From the NCBI GenBank assembly GCA_964541895.1, contig CAZISM010000236.1, positions 1 through 5,443 of the forward strand: a DNA stretch of 5,443 nucleotides, read 5' to 3'. The translations under genes were made by a program, and so were the position numbers. Source of the DNA: CAZISM01 sp964541895 (GTDB taxonomy: Bacteria; Zhuqueibacterota; Zhuqueibacteria; Residuimicrobiales; Residuimicrobiaceae). Numbering within the stretch: the stretch's first letter is position 1; every line of letters begins with the position of its first letter. Below the pieces are notes generated by a model. The model saw only the letters and a list, made by a program, of their open reading frames with translations, was not told where the DNA came from and ran no database searches. Shown in pieces: positions 1 through 5,443 of this stretch.

Positions 1-1341
1 TTGTGTCATATCATAGGGCAACTCCCAGACCTGGTCGCCCTGCTGATTGGTGAAGTAAAGCCTGGAGATGGACATGGCGTGAGGATCTCCGTCCGCCCAA
101 AAGGCGTAAAAGTCGGGATGAGCGTTCACCGGTCGCCGTACAAAACCATGATTGCGTTCGCTTTTTTGTGTAACCGTGCGTGCGCGGCTCCAGTGCTTGC
201 GGTCCCTGCACACCCACACCTCCACTTCGCCGCCGCTGCCGTACCATTGCGGACCGGCGGCTGTGGGAGCGATCAGCTTCCAGCCGTCAGCTTCTACGTA
301 CAACGAACCCATATCATAATTGTGCGTGGCCAGGGCAATACGTTGAAAATCCCATTGCGCCCCGGTCCAGGCCGCTGTTTCCCAGAATCGAAAACCACCT
401 TTGGGCCCTGGCGCAAAATGGTTGCTGGTGATGTAGAGAATGACCGGATGGCCGTTTTCGTCGAACACAATATCCTTCAAATAAACCAGGCGCCCTTCCG
501 CGCAGTAATCCCGCACCAGCGCCGTAGTGTCATAATCGGCCAGAGGCGTGGTCACGGTCCGGCCGGCGATGGTTTGCCAGGTCTGCCCCATATCGGTTGT
601 TTGCAGAACGTAGAGGTTGGTTCGGCCGTCCACATAGGTGTGGTGCGGGTGTACATCAAAAGCGGTGATAAGCCGGTTACCCTGCATATTGGTAACCTGG
701 TAATGGCCGCCCTGCACCAGCTTTTTATCCTCTGTCCAGCTCAGGCCGTCGGCGCTGGCGGCGCAGTAGAGCTCCCGGCCCATGGTGTATTTGGTAAAGC
801 ACCATAAAAAGCCTTTGCCGGCGCTCCACCACGGCTGCGGGTAGGCAAATTCACGTTCCTGCACAAGTTCAAACGAATCGATATCATATGGCTTTTGACT
901 GCGGTAGATGAAACCCGGCCGGTGCCTGCCACGACCGCTGACAAACACCCACAGGTGGCCGTGATCGTCCATGCTGATGCTGGGATTATCGTGGGGATCG
1001 TTTACGCCGCCCTTGTCGTGAACCACGCGCGGCTGCGGCACCAGGCGGGTCGTATGGTCGTAATAGGAAATCATCGCCAGCAGGTGACGGGAGGTGCGGT
1101 CCAAGGTTCCGCCATACACGAAAAAGGTCCTGTTGACTGCGGCGGCATACACGGCGAGCGGAATATGTTTGGCGGTATAGGTAGCCAGTCCGCCGGAATA
1201 TTTATCACCATAGACCGAGTATTGTTCCAGCGTAAACCAGATGCCTCTATACCCTGGAATCTTTGCGGGTTCAGAGGAAAAACCTTCCGCCCCGGCAAAC
1301 ATCCATATCAGCAGAACAGCTAACACTCGACGGTGGATCAT
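1..1341 (-). CDS. Secreted BNR/Asp-box repeat protein (BNR_4-like beta-propeller), 3' end cut by the window edge
   Basis: An uninterrupted frame of 447 codons starts at ATG 1341-1339 and leaves the left edge without a stop, so the C-terminus is missing. GAGGTG (plus-strand 1347-1352) lies 5 nt upstream of the start. The N-terminus looks like a Sec signal peptide: basic IHRR, then a hydrophobic run VLAVLLIWMFAGA to about residue 18, so export is likely. The mature part is rich in Trp, Tyr and Gly. It contains GYRGIWF (30-36), YGDKYSGGLATY (44-55), NDPHDNPS (114-121), VSGRGR (134-139), an Asp-box-like TTDMGQTW (248-255), a weaker ADGLSW, HNYDMGS (340-346) and NHGFVRRP (397-404). These recall the BNR_4 family of sialidase-fold propellers, which I believe also relates to some PL24/PL25-type polysaccharide lyases; that link is from memory. 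The substrate is unknown, though a carbohydrate is plausible. It follows the bd-like paralog gene by 27 nt in the same orientation. The family call is fairly secure and the function is not. Confidence 0.87.
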   Translation of the reverse strand, partial: MIHRRVLAVLLIWMFAGAEGFSSEPAKIPGYRGIWFTLEQYSVYGDKYSGGLATYTAKHIPLAVYAAAVNRTFFVYGGTLDRTSRHLLAMISYYDHTTRLVPQPRVVHDKGGVNDPHDNPSISMDDHGHLWVFVSGRGRHRPGFIYRSQKPYDIDSFELVQEREFAYPQPWWSAGKGFLWCFTKYTMGRELYCAASADGLSWTEDKKLVQGGHYQVTNMQGNRLITAFDVHPHHTYVDGRTNLYVLQTTDMGQTWQTIAGRTVTTPLADYDTTALVRDYCAEGRLVYLKDIVFDENGHPVILYITSNHFAPGPKGGFRFWETAAWTGAQWDFQRIALATHNYDMGSLYVEADGWKLIAPTAAGPQWYGSGGEVEVWVCRDRKHWSRARTVTQKSERNHGFVRRPVNAHPDFYAFWADGDPHAMSISRLYFTNQQGDQVWELPYDMTQ

Positions 1342-1368
1342 GCAAGCACCTCATCTGGTCCGCTTTAG

Positions 1369-2469
1369 TCACGCGGCCCGACTGCTGAAATATCGTTTCA
1401 TCATTACGATCCAGAGCGCCACCCCGGCCACGAACAGCGCCAGAAAGAGCAGCAGCACATCCCATTGGGTTTGCACCGCCAGCGTATCCGGTTTGAAATA
1501 GGGAAGCAGATACGAATCACGCAGCAAGTCGCGTTGAACCGTCATAAGTACTACCAGTAGAATGGTGACCACCATGCTGGTGAGAACGCCTTTGCGCGGA
1601 TCGGGCTTTTTTAAAGCACGAATCATCAATATAATCAGCACCAGGGAGATGACAAAGCCGGCGGCAAAGAGGACGGATTGAAGCAGGTCTTTTCCCATGA
1701 GCAGCATCATCAGCGGCCTGGGTAGTGCAACGACAAACCACAAACCGACGACGATCTGCGCCATGTTGACATAAGCAAACCACTTGCCGCCTGTTTGCAG
1801 CAAAAAGGCGGCATACGGTCGCTCTTTTGCCCAGTGCAGAAATCCGAGCCCTGCGACCAGCAATCCGGCCACAGCCAGCGCGGCCAACACAAAATGCAGG
1901 TAACGGGGAACCAGCGTGGCTTCCTGCCAATTGAGGTTCCACCCCGCCGGATCGCCCTGATAGAGCGGCATCCACTTTTCCGGAGTCAACATCAGCGTCA
2001 TAGCGTTGGTATAGAAAAAGCCGATGAAGAATATGAATAGCGCACTCAACCCTGCGAGCCAGCGGACGCCGGTCGAACCGTTTTGTTTGAAGGCTATGAT
2101 ATAAAAACCGTAATAAGCCGGTATCAGCAGCACCACCACGGAAAACCATGGCCAGGCCATGAGGATGGTAGAGGTATAAAATAGATGACCGTAGATCACC
2201 TGGGTAAACAGCAGCGGCGCGATGCCCAGCGTGATGGTAGCCGCCAGCAGGGAGGGTATATACTTGCCCAGTTCGCGCGCCAGCCTGGCCTGGTGCTCGC
2301 TGCGGCCGGATTTAAAGCGTGCGATCAGAGCGATGACGCTGCCGCCGAACATGGTGTTCATGGCCAGGAGGTGCAGAACAAAGGTAACGATCAGCAGCAC
2401 CTTGAACAGCCCGTACGGTGCCGGCAAGGGCATGGGATCGACGAAAGGCAGGACCGGAGATGGTGTCAT
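1369..2469 (-). CDS. CydA-superfamily membrane paralog, probable partner subunit of a bd-like reductase
   Basis: A 366-residue polytopic protein with about nine predicted membrane segments (roughly 20-50, 70-92, 104-126, 137-160, 188-212, 225-248, 263-284, 295-311, 336-357). It aligns by eye with the upstream CydA-like protein: LHLLAMNTMFGGS (32-44) against VHVFVSHFAVGGG, NAMTLMLTPEKW (155-166) against NGILTFMLTAGRW, and QRDLLRDSY (312-320) against VREAIRKPF. The active-site-type His is Asn39, and the paired Glu of helix 3 are absent. RYLHFV (189-194) keeps His192, which matches the E. coli CydA b558 ligand H186 in context, and Asp314 stands where the upstream protein has Glu304. It therefore looks non-catalytic but possibly able to bind a b-type heme, and would pair with the upstream protein in the inner membrane in place of CydB. 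The start at 2469 was chosen because GAGGAG lies 8 nt before it. An in-frame ATG at 2535 would overlap the previous gene and lacks such a site. The homology is well supported and the role is inferred. Confidence 0.85.
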   Translation of the reverse strand: MTPSPVLPFVDPMPLPAPYGLFKVLLIVTFVLHLLAMNTMFGGSVIALIARFKSGRSEHQARLARELGKYIPSLLAATITLGIAPLLFTQVIYGHLFYTSTILMAWPWFSVVVLLIPAYYGFYIIAFKQNGSTGVRWLAGLSALFIFFIGFFYTNAMTLMLTPEKWMPLYQGDPAGWNLNWQEATLVPRYLHFVLAALAVAGLLVAGLGFLHWAKERPYAAFLLQTGGKWFAYVNMAQIVVGLWFVVALPRPLMMLLMGKDLLQSVLFAAGFVISLVLIILMIRALKKPDPRKGVLTSMVVTILLVVLMTVQRDLLRDSYLLPYFKPDTLAVQTQWDVLLLFLALFVAGVALWIVMMKRYFSSRAA

Positions 2470-2477
2470 GACAGGAA

Positions 2478-2483
2478 CTCCTC
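2478..2483 (-). promoter_or_regulatory. Ribosome binding site deciding the start at 2469
   Basis: On the minus strand this reads GAGGAG and sits 8 nt before ATG 2469-2467. It lies inside the longer open frame that begins at 2535, so it favours the shorter protein starting MTPSP. It falls in the 44-nt gap after the stop codon of the CydA-like gene. Confidence 0.75.
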
Positions 2484-2513
2484 GGTTTGGGATCCGTTCG
2501 AAACAGACAACGA

Positions 2514-4052
2514 TCAGCGATAGTCCATGATCCATTTGGCCAGAGCCTCCTGCTCCTCGCCGCTGCCGCCAAAGGGCGGCATATTTTCATTGAGAGAATC
2601 CAGTTTGCCGATCAGGTATCGTGCTCTGGGTTCCGGCCATTGTTTCAATGTCGTAAACAGCGGATCGTTGCTTTCCTTGACGTGACAGGAGGAGCAGTAG
2701 GTCTCGAAGACGGCGTCTCCGCTGATGGCGCTCGCTGTGGCTGTTGCGGCCGGCGCCAGCGTCGCCAGGTAGGCCGCCAGACACCGGCGTTCTGCGTCCG
2801 TTCCTGCGAACGGGGGCATGGTGCCGTTGACCATGTTATCCAGGCTGCCGATCATGTTATAAAGGCCCTGTTCGTTCCAGCCTTTGAGCACCAGGGCACT
2901 CTGCAGCCCGCGGTAGCCGTTGATGGTATGACACGATTGACACTGCAGCCGGAACACATCCTTGCCGGCTTCTATCGTGTTCGCTGCGGTTATCTCTTTC
3001 ACAAAAGCCCACCTGGCCGTGGCCAGAACGCCGTTCCGGTTCAAGCCGGCCATATTGAGGCCGCCGTCGCCGGCCAGTTCCTGCTTGAGCACGGAATTGG
3101 CATACATGAAATCGTTGATGATGAACGGTTTGCGAATCGCCTCGCGCACAAATTCAAACGAGCCCATGGCGCCGAGGGCGGCTAGCAGCACCGCCGCTGC
3201 GAGTACAAACGGCGTTTTACGCGGACGAATCAGTGTCGCCAGTGAACCAAGAAACGTCACGGCGGCAAAGATCAACAGCAGGCCGGCGTAACGGCTGGCG
3301 GTGGGCATTTTGCCGGTCGCGCTCGCCCAGATGGCGTCCGGAATGGCGCTGATGTACCAATACACGAACACGGGCAACAGCACAAAGGCCGGTATGATCC
3401 AGCGGCCGCTCCAGGCCACCAGCCGGGCTTTGAGCTCTGCATTCTTTTGCGGAGCAGCGGTGAGCAACGCATAGATGCCTGCCAACGCCAGAGAAAAAAT
3501 AAAACGCACCGACAGGGAAGGGAAATAGGTCGGATTGAAAAAGCCGTGCCAGAAATTATGGGTGCTGGTCCAGCGGCCCGCGGTCAGCATAAAGGTCAGA
3601 ATGCCGTTGATGACCACCATGCTTAAAAAGGCGGTTATAAAATAGATCCAGCCGATCCAAAGGTGGGTTTTGCGATCCAGCCGCTTCCAGCCGTAGAGGT
3701 AAAGCAGGGCGGCGGTGATTTCCAGGAAAAAAAAGATCCACTCGATCGCCCACCCCCAGACGTACGCATGGATCAACGAACTGGTGGCCGAAGGCTGAAT
3801 GAGGCCGATGGTAAACCAGATGCCCACTCCGGTCACGGCGCCGAACACCACCGTGACCAGAGCAAAAAATTTGCTATGGCCCTGCAACCAGTTCAGCAGC
3901 GCCTGATCTTTTTCGCGATACGCCTTTTTCTCCGTCAGCACCAGAAACAGACCGCCGCCGACGGCAAAGTGAGAGACGAACACGTGCACGATGGAAACAA
4001 CGGCAATGAGCAATCCCGCGCCAAAACTTGTATCCCAGACAGGATAATTCAT
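2514..4052 (-). CDS. CydA-like (cytochrome bd superfamily) membrane core fused to two c-type cytochrome domains
   Basis: A 512-residue protein. Residues 1-305 form about eight membrane helices resembling cytochrome bd subunit I. SHFAVGGG places His28 at the E. coli CydA H19 position. Helix 3 has Glu104 and Glu111 like E99/E107, although spaced by 7 rather than 8. VREAIRKPF (302-310) resembles VAEYGRQPW and puts Glu304 at the E445 heme ligand. The b558 ligand H186 is replaced by Phe186 (VRFIF), no M393 equivalent is evident, and no long quinol loop is seen between helices 6 and 7. Residues about 362-512 hold two tandem cytochrome c modules: CQSCH (371-375) with MPPF from Met412, and CSSCH (453-457) with MPPF from Met491. 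Basic loops place both termini outside, so the hemes would be periplasmic. This fits the bd-superfamily branches without a quinol site, which are thought to use another donor. The likely role is a terminal reductase, probably of O2, fed through heme c. It is longer than typical partner subunits because of the c domains, and no CydB gene follows. The substrate is inferred. Confidence 0.9.
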   Translation of the reverse strand: MNYPVWDTSFGAGLLIAVVSIVHVFVSHFAVGGGLFLVLTEKKAYREKDQALLNWLQGHSKFFALVTVVFGAVTGVGIWFTIGLIQPSATSSLIHAYVWGWAIEWIFFFLEITAALLYLYGWKRLDRKTHLWIGWIYFITAFLSMVVINGILTFMLTAGRWTSTHNFWHGFFNPTYFPSLSVRFIFSLALAGIYALLTAAPQKNAELKARLVAWSGRWIIPAFVLLPVFVYWYISAIPDAIWASATGKMPTASRYAGLLLIFAAVTFLGSLATLIRPRKTPFVLAAAVLLAALGAMGSFEFVREAIRKPFIINDFMYANSVLKQELAGDGGLNMAGLNRNGVLATARWAFVKEITAANTIEAGKDVFRLQCQSCHTINGYRGLQSALVLKGWNEQGLYNMIGSLDNMVNGTMPPFAGTDAERRCLAAYLATLAPAATATASAISGDAVFETYCSSCHVKESNDPLFTTLKQWPEPRARYLIGKLDSLNENMPPFGGSGEEQEALAKWIMDYR

Positions 4053-4057
4053 ACTCA

Positions 4058-4063
4058 CCTCCT
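4058..4063 (-). promoter_or_regulatory. Strong Shine-Dalgarno site deciding the start at 4052
   Basis: On the minus strand this is a consensus AGGAGG placed 5 nt before ATG 4052-4050. An in-frame GTG at 4058-4056 overlaps the site itself and so is an unlikely start. This sets the CydA-like protein at 512 residues. It is the best ribosome site in the window, which may mean this gene is translated most strongly. Confidence 0.82.
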
Positions 4064-4114
4064 GCGTTGCAAACGTATCATGGGAGTGCGATAGCGGACA
4101 ATACCGCGCCTGAC

Positions 4115-5047
4115 CTATTTAAAGCGCAACGCGTTTTCAGGACACGATTCGATGCAGATGCCGCAGGCATGGCAATCGGGCCGGATACGCTTTTCGTCCA
4201 GAATGGCCGGCACGGCCGGACAGGGACTCGCCTTGACACAACGCATGCATTTGGTGCAGGCCTTTTGATCCAGCCGCACTTTTTTCAGAGCGATCTGCTC
4301 GATCGGCCAGGTCAGCAGACCCAGCGGGCAGAGCAGATAGCAAAACGGCCGAAATACAAAGAGAGCGCCGATAAACGTGACCACAAAGGCCGGGATGACC
4401 GCCCATTCCAGGGTCCAATGCAGGAATTCAAAAGGATTGACATAGGCGTAAAAACTGTAGCCGGTGGCGAAAAGGATGGCCAGAAACGCCACAAAGCCGA
4501 TGAGCCGGATTGTATTGGTGATACGGAACGGTACTTTGAATTTCCATGCAGCAGGCAGGGGCACCCGGTGCAGCAGTTCCTGAATCGCACCGATCGGGCA
4601 GTTCCAGCCGCAAAAACTTTTGTTGGAGAGAAACGAGATCAAGGCCACGAAGGCGATGATGGCGATGAATACGATCGGCACGGCGCGGCCCATTTGCATA
4701 AAAATAAATGGCTTTTCAATCGAACACATCGGGCTGGGATGCAGGCCCATGCCGTCGCTGAATTTGCCCAATTCCAGACTGGACAACACCGCAAAACTGA
4801 AAAAAATCACGATCAGGCTTGCGATACGGACACCCCGCTTGGCCTTTCCGGTCATCAGCAGAATGGTGCCGGCCAGAGCCAACAGCGCGCCCACCCAGAC
4901 CCGTGGCAGCGCCCAGATATCCCAAAAGGTTATTGTTCTCGCCGGCGCCGCCTCTTCGTCAGAGGCCCAGGCCAGCGCAACCAGGAACAGCAGAACCAAT
5001 GCAGACAGCACCAGCCAAACGATTCGTCTTTTCTTGTTCAAAGCCAT
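4115..5047 (-). CDS. NapH-like polytopic membrane protein with C-terminal 4Fe-4S ferredoxin domain
   Basis: A 310-residue membrane electron-transfer protein. Hydrophobic segments lie near 9-28, 48-67, 75-92, 122-141, 180-200 and 214-233. The first could instead be a cleaved signal peptide, because AWA-S at 26-29 fits an AxA site. Two CxxxCP motifs, CGWNCPIG (146-153) and CYLLCPLG (236-243), are the hallmark of the NapH/NosR/RdxA-type membrane module. The C-terminus carries Cys264, 267, 270 and 276 with an unusual x5 gap before the last Cys, then a canonical set at Cys292, 295, 298 and 302 followed by Pro. The pattern of basic loops (KKRR, KAKRGVR, KFKVPFR) puts both CxxxCP motifs and the ferredoxin domain in the cytoplasm. 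A Cys108 in HPSPMCSIEKP faces outside. In NapH and NosR such proteins pass electrons at the membrane; here the probable partner is the CydA-like protein, 62 nt downstream. The start is ATG 5047, with AAGGAG 10 nt upstream. The exact donor and acceptor are unknown. Confidence 0.88.
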   Translation of the reverse strand: MALNKKRRIVWLVLSALVLLFLVALAWASDEEAAPARTITFWDIWALPRVWVGALLALAGTILLMTGKAKRGVRIASLIVIFFSFAVLSSLELGKFSDGMGLHPSPMCSIEKPFIFMQMGRAVPIVFIAIIAFVALISFLSNKSFCGWNCPIGAIQELLHRVPLPAAWKFKVPFRITNTIRLIGFVAFLAILFATGYSFYAYVNPFEFLHWTLEWAVIPAFVVTFIGALFVFRPFCYLLCPLGLLTWPIEQIALKKVRLDQKACTKCMRCVKASPCPAVPAILDEKRIRPDCHACGICIESCPENALRFK

Positions 5048-5071
5048 CGCTCGTTCACTCCTTCTCTTCCG

Positions 5072-5443
5072 TTAGCAGATCCGGCCATCATAGTAATCAG
5101 CACGCGCCCATCGCAACGCATGCGGTCCAGCCAATTCAGCCAGCCGTTCTTCCAGTTCGTTGCGATTTAAAGCGGACAATTTTCCGGCGCCCATGTCTTT
5201 GGCTATGCCGATGTTGGCTGCCAGGTGGTCCATGCCGGAATGGGCCACCACGGCCGACGCAACCCCGGATTGAGTCCAGGCATACTGCAGACACTCCGCG
5301 GCCGACGCTTTCGCACCCACAATGTCCCGCATTAATTTCATGGCTATCACTCCGACGTTTCCGGCTTGAGCGGCCGGCAGGGCTGTTTTGGCAAAATCGC
5401 CATACTTGGTGGCGTTCATGGCCAGAATACACACATCCACATC
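5072..5443 (-). CDS. Aldo/keto reductase, C-terminal fragment (5' end beyond the window)
   Basis: The frame enters from the right edge and ends at TAA 5074-5072, giving the last 123 residues. The fragment begins DVDVCILAMNATKYGDF and goes on through GVIAMKLMRDI (about 30-40), a helix with AECLQYAWTQ, AVVAHSGMDHLAANIGIAKDM and a closing acidic/Leu helix NRNELEERLAEL. This strand-helix order matches the last barrel strands and the dinucleotide-contacting C-terminal helices of aldo/keto reductases, which reduce carbonyls with NAD(P)H in the cytoplasm. The catalytic Asp-Tyr-Lys-His tetrad would lie in the missing part, so activity cannot be judged. The protein stops soon after the barrel, at DYYDGRIC, with no C-terminal ferredoxin tail of the kind some relatives carry. 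The gap to the NapH-like gene is 24 nt in the same direction, suggesting cotranscription. The substrate is unknown. Confidence 0.8.
   Translation of the reverse strand, partial: DVDVCILAMNATKYGDFAKTALPAAQAGNVGVIAMKLMRDIVGAKASAAECLQYAWTQSGVASAVVAHSGMDHLAANIGIAKDMGAGKLSALNRNELEERLAELAGPHALRWARADYYDGRIC

Noticed and set aside
1..807. Open plus-strand frame of 268 codons starting at the window edge
   Set aside because: It is the antisense shadow of the BNR_4-like gene, whose minus-strand frame is open for 447 codons with family motifs throughout.
1369..2469. Identification of the second membrane protein as CydB
   Set aside because: Its first helix, the turn before the outer loop and the R-D-x-x-R motif align with the adjacent CydA-like protein, so it reads as a CydA paralog. 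A sensitive profile search would be needed to exclude CydB fully.
2470..2535. Longer N-terminus for the second CydA paralog starting at ATG 2535
   Set aside because: It would overlap the previous gene's end and has no ribosome site. The extra residues do not resemble the family, and GAGGAG precedes the ATG at 2469.
2487..3185. Plus-strand open frame of 232 codons
   Set aside because: It is antisense to the cytochrome c domains, with no ribosome site or recognised domain.
4094..4107. Small inverted repeat gcgg-6 nt-ccgc in the 62-nt gap before the CydA-like gene
   Set aside because: A 4-bp stem without a following T run is too weak for a terminator, and no operator-like symmetry extends it.
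4028..5170. Long open frame of 380 codons on the plus strand
   Set aside because: It lies antisense to the NapH-like gene, whose Cys motifs and membrane helices are clear. Its product is rich in Gln, Arg, His and Asp, as expected from reading hydrophobic codons in reverse, and it has no recognisable domain.

Overview
All five genes in this window lie on the minus strand, with gaps of 24, 62, 44 and 27 nt. Each gene whose start is visible has a Shine-Dalgarno-like sequence. I see no convincing terminator or internal promoter, so the layout reads as one transcription unit running right to left. Both outer genes are cut by the window edges. Composition is moderately GC-rich. Sec-type export, c-type cytochromes and a periplasmic-type heme domain suggest a Gram-negative, respiring bacterium. 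I cannot name the phylum from sequence alone. The secreted BNR-type protein and the oxidase type would suit a Bacteroidota/Calditrichota/Planctomycetota-like or uncultured lineage, but this is weak inference.

In transcription order the genes are: (1) the C-terminal part of an aldo/keto reductase (5443-5072); (2) a NapH-like polytopic iron-sulfur protein with two CxxxCP motifs and a C-terminal ferredoxin domain (5047-4115); (3) a CydA-like (cytochrome bd subunit I superfamily) membrane core fused to two tandem c-type cytochrome domains (4052-2514); (4) a second, divergent CydA-superfamily paralog with no cytochrome domain (2469-1369); (5) a secreted BNR/Asp-box beta-propeller-like protein (1341 to beyond the left edge).

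The core of the window is the pair of genes 3 and 4. Gene 3 keeps the counterparts of the high-spin heme ligands and proton-path glutamates of CydA. It lacks the b558 histidine and a recognisable quinol loop, and carries two periplasmic heme c modules instead. Gene 4 is clearly homologous to gene 3 and has the reverse pattern: the active-site histidine is Asn and the glutamates are gone, but the b558-type histidine is present. No CydB is visible. The pair therefore looks like a non-canonical two-paralog bd-like reductase fed by cytochrome c-type hemes rather than directly by quinol. It may be coupled to the NapH-like protein, which could bring electrons from the cytoplasmic side. Oxygen as substrate is a family-based inference and is not shown by the sequence.

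The secreted propeller protein is in the same apparent operon, but its link to respiration is unclear. Long open frames on the plus strand are antisense shadows. No RNA genes, mobile elements, CRISPR arrays or large repeats were recognised.
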